A stretch of DNA of 64,000 nt, from contig JBDSMH010000048.1 of NCBI GenBank assembly GCA_039915945.1, positions 50,968 to 114,967 of the forward strand, written 5' to 3'. Below the pieces are notes generated by a model. It saw nothing but the letters and a program-made list of their open reading frames with translations. It was not told the DNA's origin and searched no databases. Numbering within the stretch: position 1 is the stretch's first letter; every line of letters starts with the position of its first letter. This stretch comes from DATLFA01 sp039915945 (GTDB lineage Bacteria; Actinomycetota; Acidimicrobiia; Acidimicrobiales; WLNW01). Below, piece by piece: positions 1-8,732 of the stretch. The translations under genes were made by a program, and so were the position numbers.

Positions 1-540
1 CGCCGATTCGTCCGGGCGCAGACCGCCTTCTCGGCACCGAGCAATTTCAACTACATCACCATCTACCATCTCGACGACACGAGCGCGCTCGAGACGCCGT
101 CGTACCGCGCGATGGCAACGGCGCCGAGCGAACTGACCAAGCAGGTCGCCATGTCGTTGCCCATGCGTCGCGATGTCGCAACGCAGATCTACCCCACCAA
201 CCGTGTCGCCACTCAACCGGTGGGCAATGCGATCATGCACGTGTTCACCCACGCCGACGGGTCGATCATCGACGACTTCCATCGTTGGTACGAAGAGGAG
301 CACATTCCGGCCCTCGTCGCGTGCGACGGTGTGTTCGGCGCTCGCCGATTCGCGTGTACGACACCCGAAGCCGACGGCTACGAGTTCATCGCCATCTACC
401 AACTCGCCGATGTGTCGGTCGTCGAGAGCGGCGCGCTGGCCGAGGCCGGCAAGCCGACACCATGGCGTGATCGGTTGGGCGACAAGATGCGCGCCCACTT
501 CCAGGTGTACCAATCGCTCCACGGACCTATCGCAGGCTGA
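1..540 (+). CDS. Dimeric alpha-beta barrel (EthD-like) protein, 5' end cut by window edge
   Basis: The frame is open from base 1, so the N-terminus lies outside the window. The visible 179 residues hold the end of one ferredoxin-like repeat and one complete repeat. Each repeat has the same pattern: an arginine pair with Phe (R-R-F), then a hydrophobic strand of the type Y-I-T-I-Y-H-L or F-I-A-I-Y-Q-L. The second repeat also has F-H-R-W-Y-E-E-E-H-I-P, which is typical of EthD-like and related dimeric alpha/beta barrel proteins. Members of these families act as small-molecule lyases or monooxygenase accessories, but no specific substrate can be read here. It converges on the P450 gene with a 14-base overlap at the 3' ends, and the neighbourhood is catabolic. 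Confidence 0.7.
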   Translation, partial: RRFVRAQTAFSAPSNFNYITIYHLDDTSALETPSYRAMATAPSELTKQVAMSLPMRRDVATQIYPTNRVATQPVGNAIMHVFTHADGSIIDDFHRWYEEEHIPALVACDGVFGARRFACTTPEADGYEFIAIYQLADVSVVESGALAEAGKPTPWRDRLGDKMRAHFQVYQSLHGPIAG

Positions 541-1810
541 GGGTCTGGTGCTTGACGATGCCGAGGTGCAGATGACCGGCACGCTGCGGCTCGCCCACCA
601 ACTGCAGTCGCGGCAATACGGGTAGCAGCGCCCGCAACGCGGCGCGCAGCTCCCAGCGAGCGAGGTTGGCGCCGAGGCAGAAATGCGCGCCGTGCCCGAA
701 GGCCTGGTGATAGTTGGGCGAGCGCGTGATGTCGAAGCGATAGGGATCGTCGAAGGCACTCTCGTCGCGGTTGGCCGACGGGTAGAAGATGCCGACAGTG
801 TCGCCAGTGCGAATACGCTTACCACCGAGCACGACATCGTCGGTGGCCGTGCGCGCGAACTGAATGACCGGTGATACCCACCGCAAAATCTCTTCGGTTG
901 CGGTGTCGATCAGATCGGGGCGCGCGCACAGCAGTTCGAGTTGGTGCGGATGCTGTAGCAGCGCAACGACGCCACCGGCAATGGCGTTGCGCGTCGTCTC
1001 GTTACCCGCACCGATCAACAACACCAGGTAGCCGTGCAGTTGTTGTGCGGTCAGCGGCTGGCCCTCTACCTCGCCCGTCGCCACCCGCGCGGTGAGCGAA
1101 CCGTCTTGCCGTTCTTTGGCCCGCTGTGCGGTCGTCGCGCAGTACTCGTAGAACTCCATCGACAAGCGGAACCGCAGTTCGTCGACCGCCTCGTCGTCGT
1201 GCGCCAATCGCATCACCTCGGTGTCGCTCTCGAAGAACGCACCGGTCCACGTGTGGATACGCGACCAATCGTCGACCGGCAGACCCATGATGTCGCAGAT
1301 CGTCGCCAAGGGAAGCTTGACCGCGAAGTCTTCGACGAGATCGGCCTCACCGTTCTTTTCGAGAAGGTCGACGAACTCGTCGATGAATCGCGCCGAGTAC
1401 GCCGCCAGATGTCCCTCGAGTGCGCGCATCGCTCGTGGAGTGAACGAGCGGGCCGCGAGGTTGCGAAACTCGGTGTGACGCGGCTTGTCCATGTACACGA
1501 GGTCGGGCACTTCGTCGGGGTCCCAACCACGCAACTCGGCGCGGCGCAGGGACCGCGCCTTCGCCTCGCGATCCTCGCTCGCCGAGGCGAGGCGCAAGCG
1601 CGACCCGCCGTTGACGAAGAGACGATCGTTGGAACCGACGAAGTGCACGTCGTCGTACCGCGTAACGGCCCAGAACGGCTCTATGTCTTCTCGCTCGTAC
1701 CAATACACGGGAGCGTCGCGGCGCAGCAGATCCCAGGCCTCCCACGGGTAGCCCTGCTCTTGCAGACGCGAGGTCGAGTGGATATCGATGTTCTCGAGCG
1801 TGATCCCCAT
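527..1810 (-). CDS. Cytochrome P450
   Basis: A complete 427-residue bacterial class I P450, a haem-thiolate monooxygenase expected to need a ferredoxin and a reductase encoded elsewhere. The I-helix oxygen-activation motif A-G-N-E-T is at residues 268-272. The K-helix E-x-x-R is at 307-310. The haem-binding loop F-G-H-G-A-H-F-C-L-G is at 371-380, with Cys378 as the axial ligand. Length is normal for the family. The ATG at 1810 is preceded by TAGTCT with a 6-nt spacer, so the transcript may be leaderless. The substrate is unknown. The neighbouring FAD monooxygenase, CoA ligase and acyl-CoA dehydrogenase suggest catabolism of a hydrophobic compound (inference). Confidence 0.95.
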   Translation of the reverse strand: MGITLENIDIHSTSRLQEQGYPWEAWDLLRRDAPVYWYEREDIEPFWAVTRYDDVHFVGSNDRLFVNGGSRLRLASASEDREAKARSLRRAELRGWDPDEVPDLVYMDKPRHTEFRNLAARSFTPRAMRALEGHLAAYSARFIDEFVDLLEKNGEADLVEDFAVKLPLATICDIMGLPVDDWSRIHTWTGAFFESDTEVMRLAHDDEAVDELRFRLSMEFYEYCATTAQRAKERQDGSLTARVATGEVEGQPLTAQQLHGYLVLLIGAGNETTRNAIAGGVVALLQHPHQLELLCARPDLIDTATEEILRWVSPVIQFARTATDDVVLGGKRIRTGDTVGIFYPSANRDESAFDDPYRFDITRSPNYHQAFGHGAHFCLGANLARWELRAALRALLPVLPRLQLVGEPQRAGHLHLGIVKHQTLSLR

Positions 1811-1816
1811 GCGCGG

Positions 1817-1822
1817 AGACTA
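1817..1822 (-). promoter_or_regulatory. -10 hexamer TAGTCT for the P450 gene
   Basis: TAGTCT lies 6 nt before the ATG at 1810, as expected for a leaderless actinobacterial promoter. Confidence 0.5.
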
Positions 1823-1953
1823 GCCCCGCAAGCGCCTGCCCCGAGCGGCCGTCAGCCCTCGAAGGGGGTGTCGCCCATGCCGGTCAGCGTTGCCCGGCCC
1901 ATGAAGATCACCGCAACCAACCATCGACCGGCTTCGATGCGAACTGAAGGCGA

Positions 1954-2919
1954 TTAGTTCAACCGGCGCACCGGGTTGCCTTGCCGGAACGCGATGATGT
2001 CCTCGACGGCTTGGTCGTAGTAGTCGCGGTAGGTCTCGACCGTCGCGTAGCCGATATGCGGTGTGAGCAGAACGTTGGGGATATTGCGCAGCGGATGATC
2101 GGCGGGCAGCGGCTCGCGGTCGTACACGTCGAGTGCGGCTCCGGCGATGCGCCGCGACCGCAGCGCATCGAGCAGCGCCACCTCGTCGACTACCGGGCCG
2201 CGCGACGTGTTGACGAGAAACGCGGTCGGTTTCATGAGCTCGAACTCGGCGCGCCCGATGTACCCGTGCGACCGCGGGCCCAGCTTGAGGTGCACGCTGA
2301 TGACATCGCTGGCCGCGAAGAACTCGTCATGGTCGACCCGTTCGACGCCGACCTCGGCGGCCCGCTCGTTGGTGAGATTGACGCTCCACGCGACGGTGCG
2401 CATACCCAATGCCGCGGCGACCGGAGGGAGCAACGAACCGAGATTGCCGAGGCCGACGATGCCGAGCGTTTTGCCCTCGAGCAGCGTGCCGAGTGCGACC
2501 TGCCATCCGCCATTGCGAATCGCCGCATCCTCGGCCGCAATACCGCGGGCCAGCGCGAGGATGAGCCCCCACGTGAGCTCGATCGTGGCGGTTGCCCCCT
2601 GCCAGCTCTGCGTGCCACAGGCCGTGATGCCGAGTTCGGTTGCGGTGTCGAAATCGATCGCCGAATGATGCATGCCGGTCGCCACGAGGAGCCGAAGGTT
2701 GGGCAGCGCGCGCAGGACATCAGCAGGAAACGCAGTGCGCTCACGCATTGCGACGACCACGTCGTAGGGCTGCAGTCGATTCACGAGCTGCCGATTGTCA
2801 TCGGCATGATCGTGGAAGAACGTGACCGCCACGTCGTCCCCAAGAATCGACCAATCGGTCGAACGCTCGGCGACGCTCTGGTAGTCGTCGATAACCGCCA
2901 CCCGACACATCTCGTCCAT
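1954..2919 (-). CDS. D-2-hydroxyacid dehydrogenase, NAD(P)-dependent
   Basis: A 321-residue member of the D-isomer-specific 2-hydroxyacid dehydrogenase family, which interconverts 2-keto acids and 2-hydroxy acids. The Rossmann motif G-L-G-N-L-G is at residues 156-161. The catalytic trio is visible as Arg240 (N-T-S-R-G-P), Glu269 (D-R-E-P) and His288 (T-P-H-I-G). I placed the start at ATG 2919. An upstream extension in the same frame is low-complexity and would overlap the divergent monooxygenase. The spacing to TAGAAC (2928-2933) also fits this start. The substrate cannot be assigned; phosphoglycerate, glyoxylate or a branched hydroxyacid are possible. Confidence 0.88.
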   Translation of the reverse strand: MDEMCRVAVIDDYQSVAERSTDWSILGDDVAVTFFHDHADDNRQLVNRLQPYDVVVAMRERTAFPADVLRALPNLRLLVATGMHHSAIDFDTATELGITACGTQSWQGATATIELTWGLILALARGIAAEDAAIRNGGWQVALGTLLEGKTLGIVGLGNLGSLLPPVAAALGMRTVAWSVNLTNERAAEVGVERVDHDEFFAASDVISVHLKLGPRSHGYIGRAEFELMKPTAFLVNTSRGPVVDEVALLDALRSRRIAGAALDVYDREPLPADHPLRNIPNVLLTPHIGYATVETYRDYYDQAVEDIIAFRQGNPVRRLN

Positions 2920-2944
2920 GGTCAGAGGTTCTATCGTGCGGGCG
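2920..2944. promoter_or_regulatory. Very short divergent promoter region
   Basis: Only 25 bases separate the start codons of the dehydrogenase (2919, minus) and the FAD monooxygenase (2945, plus). On the plus strand TATCGT (2932-2937) is 7 nt before ATG 2945. On the minus strand TAGAAC (2933 down to 2928) is 8 nt before ATG 2919. The two hexamers overlap, so both transcripts would be leaderless and the promoters could not easily be occupied together. Confidence 0.45.
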
Positions 2945-4015
2945 ATGTCGGTGCTCATCGTCGGTGGCGGAATCGGTGGCCTGTGCCTCGCGTCGGCGCT
3001 GACGCACGCCGGCATCGCCTGCGAGATCGTCGAGCGGGAGCCGGCGTGGGCGACGGTCGGTGCCGGCATCTCCTTCTATCCCAACGGCGTGCGCGCGCTG
3101 CGCCGCCTGGGCCTCGCGGAGGCGGCGGTGTCCGCCGGCGCGGTGATCGAGTCGGTACGCACCTGCGACCGCAGTGGCAGGGTCGTGGGCGAGTTTCCCG
3201 GTGAATACTGGGAGGGCATCGGGCCGACCTTCGCCATACACCGGGCCGCGCTGCAACGGCTGCTGCTCGACGCCATCGCCGCAGTGCCCGTACACATGGG
3301 TGCATCCGTCGCGTCATTGATCGACCGCGGCGATGCGGTCGACGTCGAATTGACCAACGGTGCGGCGCTGACGGCCTCGTTAGTCGTCGGAGCCGACGGC
3401 ATCCGATCACGGGTGCGCGATCTCTGCATCGGCCGGCTGCAACCGCGCTACGTCGGCCAGATGTACTGGCGGGGCGCTGTCGATCACGATCTCGTCGACA
3501 CCGCGACCATGCTCTTCGATACCGACCGGTTCATCGCGCTGCTGCCCCTCGGGTCGGGGACTATCTATGTGGCGCTACAGCAGCACAGCCGCCAGCCGTT
3601 CGACGATGCCTCACTCGACCGGTTCGCCGATTTCGGCGGGCCCACGCCACTCGCGATCGAGTTGCTGCGCGATGACCCGAACCTCCACTTCGGCCCGGCC
3701 GAGGAGATCGAGCGCGACGAGTGGCGAGCGGGGCGGGCACTGCTCATCGGCGATGCGGCCCACGCCTGCTCGCCCACCCTCGCGCAAGGAGGCAGCCTCG
3801 CGATCGAGGACGCGATCGTGCTCGCCGAGCTACTGACGAACGAGCCCGCGATCGACAACGCGATCGACAAGTTCGTCGCCCGCCGCCAACCCCGAGCACA
3901 ATGGGTTCGCGAGCGGACGCACCATCAGATCGAGTTACTCAATGCCGGCGCGCCACACGAACACCTCGCACGAGGAATGCGCGAGACGTACGTGCGGCTG
4001 GCCGAAGAAGCGTAA
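2945..4015 (+). CDS. FAD-dependent monooxygenase (PHBH-type)
   Basis: A 356-residue class A flavoprotein hydroxylase that would use NAD(P)H and O2. The N-terminal FAD-binding Rossmann motif G-G-G-I-G-G is at residues 7-12. The middle A-D-G motif sits in V-V-G-A-D-G-I-R-S-R. The G-D motif that binds the FAD ribityl and pyrophosphate is in I-G-D-A-A-H-A-C-S-P. An earlier in-frame start exists at 2918, but the TATCGT hexamer and the conserved M-S-V-L-I-V-G-G-G point to 2945. It is followed after 28 bases by an NTF2-like gene, a pairing often seen in aromatic or polyketide-like oxidation. The substrate is not determinable. Confidence 0.88.
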   Translation: MSVLIVGGGIGGLCLASALTHAGIACEIVEREPAWATVGAGISFYPNGVRALRRLGLAEAAVSAGAVIESVRTCDRSGRVVGEFPGEYWEGIGPTFAIHRAALQRLLLDAIAAVPVHMGASVASLIDRGDAVDVELTNGAALTASLVVGADGIRSRVRDLCIGRLQPRYVGQMYWRGAVDHDLVDTATMLFDTDRFIALLPLGSGTIYVALQQHSRQPFDDASLDRFADFGGPTPLAIELLRDDPNLHFGPAEEIERDEWRAGRALLIGDAAHACSPTLAQGGSLAIEDAIVLAELLTNEPAIDNAIDKFVARRQPRAQWVRERTHHQIELLNAGAPHEHLARGMRETYVRLAEEA

Positions 4016-4043
4016 AGGAACATCACTACAACGGGGGGTAGAT

Positions 4044-4475
4044 GTGGACGGGCTGGAACTGTTACTCGAAGAGCGCGCCATCACGCGCGTACTGCACGAG
4101 TACGCGCACAACATGGACTATGGCCACGAGGATGCCTGGGTCGCCGTCTTCACCGACGACGCGGTGTTCGACGTCGTCGAGGTCGTCAGCGGTCAACGGG
4201 TACACCGCGAGGACGGCAGGGGCGAGCTTGCCCAATACGTTGCGAACTACCCCAAGCCACCGCACTTCCGCAAACACATCGTGGTCGATCCGATCATCGA
4301 CATCACCGGCGACACGGCCAAGGTCGCGGCGTACTGGTTGCTGCTACAACGCGAGGACGACACCGGACGGGCGATCATGGTGGCGTTCGGGCACTACGAC
4401 GATCAGTGGGTCAAACGCGACGGCCGGTGGCGCATCGCGCATCGCTACGCGGAGGTCGAAGCGACGAGCTATTGA
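4044..4475 (+). CDS. SnoaL/NTF2-like protein
   Basis: A 143-residue protein of the NTF2-like superfamily (SnoaL_4 type). It shows the usual N-terminal helix with L-H-E-Y-A-H-N-M-D and then a D-A-W-V-A-V-F-T-D-D-A-V-F segment, plus the C-terminal W-R-I-A-H-R-Y strand. These folds serve as cyclases, isomerases or dehydratases, or bind small ligands. I chose GTG 4044 because a run of six G lies just upstream (4033-4038) as a ribosome site. The longer upstream frame overlaps the monooxygenase. It probably works with the preceding FAD monooxygenase in one transcript. Confidence 0.8.
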   Translation: MDGLELLLEERAITRVLHEYAHNMDYGHEDAWVAVFTDDAVFDVVEVVSGQRVHREDGRGELAQYVANYPKPPHFRKHIVVDPIIDITGDTAKVAAYWLLLQREDDTGRAIMVAFGHYDDQWVKRDGRWRIAHRYAEVEATSY

Positions 4476-4493
4476 TCGTGCTCGACGCCGGCC

Positions 4494-5987
4494 TCAGCCG
4501 CTGGTGAGACGCTCGATCAGCAATCGCCGTTGCACCTGAAGCGTGGCCGGCGTGCGGGGCAGGACATCCACCACTTCGACGCGCCGCGGCCGCTTGAAGC
4601 GAGCGAGGGTGTCGGCGGTGAACTCGCCGAGCGTCGCGACGGTGGGCGCCTCGACGCCGTCTTTGACGACGAGCACCGCGCACACGATCTCGCCCCATTG
4701 CGCATCGGGTATACCGACCACGGCGACGTCCGCGACGGCGGGGTGCAGACGCACGGCGTCTTCGACTTCCGCCGGCGACACCGTCTCGCCACCGGTGCGA
4801 ATCACATCCTTGGCCCGACCGACGATCGAGAGGAATCCCTCGTCGTCGAGAGCCGCCAGATCGCCGGTACGGAAGAACCCGTCCTCGGTGAACGCCGCGG
4901 CAGTCGCCTCGGGGTTGTCGAAGTATCCGTCGAAGATCACCGCACTGCGCACGAGCATCTCGCCGTTGTCCTCGGCGAGCGCGACCTCCACCGAATGCTG
5001 CGGCACACCACACGCGCCTGGCTTGCGCTCCATGTCCTCGTGCCGCAAGAGCGTGACCGCGCCCGACTCAGTTGCGCCGTAGAACACGCGCACCGTCGCA
5101 GTGGGTACCGCACGCTTGATCGCGGCCAACAACTCGGGCGGTGTAGCCGAAGTGCCCGAGTCCGCGATATGCAGCGATGCCAGCGGTGAGTAGTCGCCCG
5201 TCTGCTCGAGATGGTCGAGGATGCGCCGCCACACGGCAGGGATGGCGTTGAAGTGCGTCGGCTTCCACTGCGCTGCCGCCGCGACCAACGACGGCGCGTC
5301 AGCGGAAGAGAAGACGATGTTCGTCTGCGTCTGCCACGCCTGCAGCGCAAGGGTCCAGGCGCCCATGTGGAACAGCGGGTACATGCACAACATGACGCCG
5401 CGTGGCTCGAGTTGCGAGCCGGGATGCGTCCGCAAGTAATTGGTGCGGTGCGACAACATCACGCCCTTCGACTTGCCTGTCGATCCGCTGGTGAAGAACA
5501 GCACGTGCAAGTCGGTTTCACGCAACGCCGGCTCGCGGATGTCGTCGTCGGACGCGGCAGCCGCGGCGTCGGGCAGCGAAATACCGGCAGCCGATCCTCG
5601 ATGCATGCACACCAACGGTACGCCCACCTTTTGGGCGACGACCTCGCCGGTCTCCGCGTGCGCACCGTCGACGATCAACAGCGATGGCCGGGCGAGCGCG
5701 ACCATTTCGACGGCCTCGTCGACACCGAGCAGCGCGTTGGCAGGGGCGAAGACCGCCCCGATCTTGGCGGCCGCGGCGAACACGGGGATGGCATCGAGCG
5801 TGGTGTTGCTCCACATCACGACGCGGTCCTGATGACCGACGCCCAGGTCGCGCAACACATGCGCGACGCGATTCGATTGCTGGCCGAGCTCTCGGTAGGT
5901 CAAGCGTCGCTCGCCCATCGACGCGGCGATGCGGTCCGGCACCGACCGCGCTCCGGTGCGGAAGATATCTCCGATCAACAGATCCAT
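4494..5987 (-). CDS. Acyl-CoA synthetase / AMP-dependent ligase
   Basis: A 497-residue adenylate-forming enzyme predicted to activate a carboxylic acid to its CoA thioester via an acyl-AMP. The phosphate-binding loop T-S-G-S-T-G-K-S-K-G is present, as are the A5 motif Y-G-A-T-E-S-G, the A7 G-D-L and the A8 hinge G-R-A-K-D-V-I-R-T-G-G-E. Near the C-terminus the A10 region reads L-P-R-T-P-A-T-L-Q-V-Q-R. The usual Gly-Lys is replaced by Leu-Gln, so the adenylation lysine is missing. The start is ATG 5987, with a GGGGG run about ten bases upstream. It is the last gene of a minus-strand operon that starts at 8639. Confidence 0.9.
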   Translation of the reverse strand: MDLLIGDIFRTGARSVPDRIAASMGERRLTYRELGQQSNRVAHVLRDLGVGHQDRVVMWSNTTLDAIPVFAAAAKIGAVFAPANALLGVDEAVEMVALARPSLLIVDGAHAETGEVVAQKVGVPLVCMHRGSAAGISLPDAAAAASDDDIREPALRETDLHVLFFTSGSTGKSKGVMLSHRTNYLRTHPGSQLEPRGVMLCMYPLFHMGAWTLALQAWQTQTNIVFSSADAPSLVAAAAQWKPTHFNAIPAVWRRILDHLEQTGDYSPLASLHIADSGTSATPPELLAAIKRAVPTATVRVFYGATESGAVTLLRHEDMERKPGACGVPQHSVEVALAEDNGEMLVRSAVIFDGYFDNPEATAAAFTEDGFFRTGDLAALDDEGFLSIVGRAKDVIRTGGETVSPAEVEDAVRLHPAVADVAVVGIPDAQWGEIVCAVLVVKDGVEAPTVATLGEFTADTLARFKRPRRVEVVDVLPRTPATLQVQRRLLIERLTSG

Positions 5988-6013
5988 ATGTCGTAAACCC
6001 CCGTTTGGCAATG

Positions 6014-6859
6014 CTAACCGTCGGCCCGGCGGAGGAACGCGGACCAGCGCGGCCACAACTCTTCGAAGTAGTGCGGCTGCAATTCGTGGGACATGCCCTC
6101 GATGATGAGCAGTTCGGCGCTCGGATACATCTCGGCCAGCGCGTAACCATGCACGACGGGCAACACGGTGTCGGTCGTGCCGTGCGCGATGAACATCGGC
6201 ACCTCGATCGGTGTCGAGTTCTGCCATACCCGTTCGTCGTCGGTGCGCTTGTTGGCGGCACGCATGAGCCGCCGCATCTCGTCGAGGTACCACCCGCGGT
6301 TGACCGCCTCGCGCGCCCGCGCGATCGCCCGCGGCGAGTCGAACCGCTCGTCGCTCAACACGGTCAGTTCACGCACGATGTAGTCCTCGCGCGCTTCGAC
6401 GCTCGGCCCCGGCGGATTGGACGCCACGGCGGTGAACTCGGGCGAACCGATGGGCAGCTTCATATCGCCAGGACTGGTGCTGAGCATCGTCAGCGATCGG
6501 GCGATCGAGGGCCGGGTCAGCACCATCCAGCGAGCAAGCACGCCGCCCATCGACGTGCCGACAATGTGCGCGGGGCCGAGCCCGAGTGCGTCGATGGCAC
6601 CGAGCGCGTCCTTGACCAGATGGATGAACTCGTAGCGGTCAGGCAGCCCGGGCTCGGAATAGCCGAACCCGCGATAGTCGTGCCCGACCACTCGGTAGCC
6701 GGCATCGACGAGCGCGGCGAGCATCGCGGGTTCCCACTCGAAGCTCTGCGCGCCCATGCGCTGGCAGAGGAACACCGGCGGGCCGAGGGCATCGCCCCAC
6801 TCCTCGATCCAGATGTTGAGACCGCCGGCATCGACGTGGCGGCTTCGATCGCTCTGCAT
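6014..6859 (-). CDS. Alpha/beta hydrolase
   Basis: A 281-residue alpha/beta hydrolase. The nucleophile elbow is G-T-S-M-G-G. The acid is the Asp of H-G-T-T-D-T-V-L-P and the base is the His of E-G-M-S-H-E-L, giving a full Ser-Asp-His triad. The oxyanion region reads Q-R-M-G-A-Q rather than the more usual H-G. It resembles RdmC-type esterases or epoxide/haloalkane-like hydrolases, and the reaction is uncertain. It starts three bases after the stop of the LLM oxidoreductase and ends 26 bases before the CoA ligase start, so it is clearly in the same operon. Confidence 0.88.
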   Translation of the reverse strand: MQSDRSRHVDAGGLNIWIEEWGDALGPPVFLCQRMGAQSFEWEPAMLAALVDAGYRVVGHDYRGFGYSEPGLPDRYEFIHLVKDALGAIDALGLGPAHIVGTSMGGVLARWMVLTRPSIARSLTMLSTSPGDMKLPIGSPEFTAVASNPPGPSVEAREDYIVRELTVLSDERFDSPRAIARAREAVNRGWYLDEMRRLMRAANKRTDDERVWQNSTPIEVPMFIAHGTTDTVLPVVHGYALAEMYPSAELLIIEGMSHELQPHYFEELWPRWSAFLRRADG

Positions 6860-6862
6860 GGA

Positions 6863-7723
6863 TCAGCCCATGCACTCGTTCGCGAACGCTTCCATGCCGG
6901 CGCGCTTGGCCGAGAGTGACGCGGCGGACGCGTCACCCATCGCCCAACCGACGCACACGGTCGACGTGACGCCCTTGTCCTCGAGCGATCGATAGAGATC
7001 GCGGCTCGGCATGGCGTTGGGAATCACGAGCGTCTCGAACGCAACGCCCGCGTCACCGCCGGCATCGAGATGGCGAGCGCGCTCGGCCAACAGCTTGGGT
7101 AGCAAGTGGTCGATCTCGTCGAGGTCGTAGTTCATGCCGACCCAACCGTCATTGCGGGCCGCTCGCCGCAGCGCGGCGTCGCTCTTGCCGCCGACCCAGA
7201 TCGGAATCGGTTGCTCGGGCGCAGGGAACATGCTCGTGGGGCCGAAATCGTAGAACTCACCGTGGTATTCGGTGGTGCCGCCGCGCCAGAAGCCGCGGAT
7301 GATCTCGATCATCTCGTCCATGCGCTTGCCGCGATCGCGCGGTTCGTAGCCGAGCACCACGATCTCCTCGCGCAACCAACCTGCACCCGCGCCGAGCACG
7401 AATCGGTAGTCGGACAACATCGCCACCGTGCCTGCTTGCTTTGCCACCGAGAAGGGATCGCGCATCGGCAAGATGTAGACGTAGGGCATGAAGCGCAGAC
7501 GCGTCGTCACCGCAGCCATCGCGGCGATCGTCGTCAGCGGATCGGGAAAGTTGGTGCGCGGGTCGAACGGGTTGTTGCCCGACGGGTGCACCGACGTGAA
7601 GCCTTGCGGCACCGCGATGTGATCAGCCACCGCGATGCCCGCGAAACCGAGCTCCTCGGCCGTGCGCGCGATATCGAGCAGCTGCGAGTTGTCTTCGAAC
7701 ATCACCGCGAGCCAGAAGTCCAT
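6863..7723 (-). CDS. LLM-class (probably F420-dependent) oxidoreductase
   Basis: A 286-residue luciferase-like TIM-barrel protein. Diagnostic stretches are D-F-W-L-A at the N-terminus, E-E-L-G-F-A-G-I-A-V-A-D-H, the L-G-A-G-A-G-W-L-R-E-E segment, and P-I-P-I-W-V-G-G-K-S. Actinobacterial proteins of this TIGR03619-like type usually bind coenzyme F420, though FMN cannot be excluded from sequence. It sits between an SDR (gap 10 bases) and a hydrolase (gap 3 bases) in the same operon, so it likely performs a redox step on the shared substrate. Confidence 0.87.
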   Translation of the reverse strand: MDFWLAVMFEDNSQLLDIARTAEELGFAGIAVADHIAVPQGFTSVHPSGNNPFDPRTNFPDPLTTIAAMAAVTTRLRFMPYVYILPMRDPFSVAKQAGTVAMLSDYRFVLGAGAGWLREEIVVLGYEPRDRGKRMDEMIEIIRGFWRGGTTEYHGEFYDFGPTSMFPAPEQPIPIWVGGKSDAALRRAARNDGWVGMNYDLDEIDHLLPKLLAERARHLDAGGDAGVAFETLVIPNAMPSRDLYRSLEDKGVTSTVCVGWAMGDASAASLSAKRAGMEAFANECMG

Positions 7724-7733
7724 GGGCCCGACC

Positions 7734-8639
7734 CTACCTAGCTCCCCGCTCTGAAGGGCCGCTCGGGCCCGCCTTCGGCGCAGCTTTGGCGAGCATCACG
7801 TCGCGCCCCAATGCCGGCTCGATGAACGCGGAGAAGTCGGGGCCGCGCCGCAGCGAATGTCCGCCGTCGACGTTGATGATCTGGCCAGTGACCCAACGAG
7901 CCTCGGGGCTGATCAGGAAGCGGGCCAGCGCCGCCACGTCTTCGGGCTCGCCCACGTCTTGCATCGGCGTGTTCTCGATGTAGCTGTCGTAGACCGGGCT
8001 GTTGCGGGGAATGCCTTCCATGATCTCGGTCGAGATGAACCCGGGGCGGATGGCGTTGAAGCGCACCTTGACCGAGCCGTACTCGTCGGCGGCGTTGCGC
8101 ATCATCTGCTCGATGCCCGCCTTGGACACGGTGTACGCGCCGAAATAGGGATGCGTCTGATGACCCGCGATCGACGACATGCCCACGAACGAACCGCCGC
8201 CTGCGGCCACCATGTGCGGGATCGTGTGCTTCACGAAGAACAGCGTGCCCAACACGTTGAGATGCAGCACCCGGATGAACTCCGCGGTGTTCTGCAGGTG
8301 GTACGGGCCCATTCCCCCACCGCCGCCCGCGTTGGCAACGCAACCGTGGAGCGACCCGGTGGGCGCCAGCGCGAAATCGACGACGCGCTTCACCTCGTCC
8401 TCATCGGTGACGTCGGCGACGACGTGCTGCACATGACCGTCGCTGCCCGTCTGCGCGATGACCGACTCGATCTGTTCGACCGATTCGACGAGCAGATTCT
8501 CGCGCCGGCCGCAGATCGTGACCGCCGCCCCGTCGCGCGCAAGGCGCGCCGCGCACGCCCGCCCGATGCCGGTGCCTCCGCCGGTGACGATGACGGCGAG
8601 CCCTTCGAGGCCGCCAATCGGAGTCGTTGGTTCTGTCAT
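7734..8639 (-). CDS. Short-chain dehydrogenase/reductase
   Basis: A 301-residue classical SDR and first gene of the four-gene minus-strand operon. The cofactor loop is T-G-G-G-T-G-I-G. N-A-G follows in V-A-N-A-G-G-G-G, and the active site is S-S-I-A-G with Y-T-V-S-K. A perfect AAGGAG Shine-Dalgarno lies five bases before the ATG. The last ten codons (7737-7770) are built from a copy of the dispersed GC-rich repeat, giving a tail G-P-S-G-P-S-E-R-G-A-R not expected in the family. It most resembles enoyl-CoA reductase or 3-ketoacyl reductase-type SDRs of catabolic clusters. The substrate is unknown. Confidence 0.9.
   Translation of the reverse strand: MTEPTTPIGGLEGLAVIVTGGGTGIGRACAARLARDGAAVTICGRRENLLVESVEQIESVIAQTGSDGHVQHVVADVTDEDEVKRVVDFALAPTGSLHGCVANAGGGGGMGPYHLQNTAEFIRVLHLNVLGTLFFVKHTIPHMVAAGGGSFVGMSSIAGHQTHPYFGAYTVSKAGIEQMMRNAADEYGSVKVRFNAIRPGFISTEIMEGIPRNSPVYDSYIENTPMQDVGEPEDVAALARFLISPEARWVTGQIINVDGGHSLRRGPDFSAFIEPALGRDVMLAKAAPKAGPSGPSERGAR
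7741..7770 (-). repeat. Dispersed GC-rich repeat, copy A
   Basis: Read on the minus strand it begins GGGCCCGAGCGGCCC and ends AGAGCGGGGAGC. It matches copies at 22551, 22584, 30129 and 44893. It supplies the last codons of the SDR gene. Confidence 0.6.
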
Positions 8640-8678
8640 GACCGCTCCTTCGCGCCGGAGAACGCGCCTATGGTCTCC

Positions 8679-8693
8679 CCCGGCAGAGCCGGG
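8679..8693. other. Small hairpin between divergent SDR genes
   Basis: CCCGGC, loop AGA, GCCGGG. It lies between the two divergent SDR start sites (8639 and 8733). There is no T-tract, so its role is unknown. Confidence 0.35.
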
Positions 8694-8732
8694 AAACTAG
8701 CCGCCCCAGACGTCCTATGAAGGAGCCCACGC

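Noticed and set aside
1811..1953. Possible 26-codon peptide gene after GAAGGGGG
   Set aside because: Too short to judge and without conserved features; the gap is better left as intergenic.
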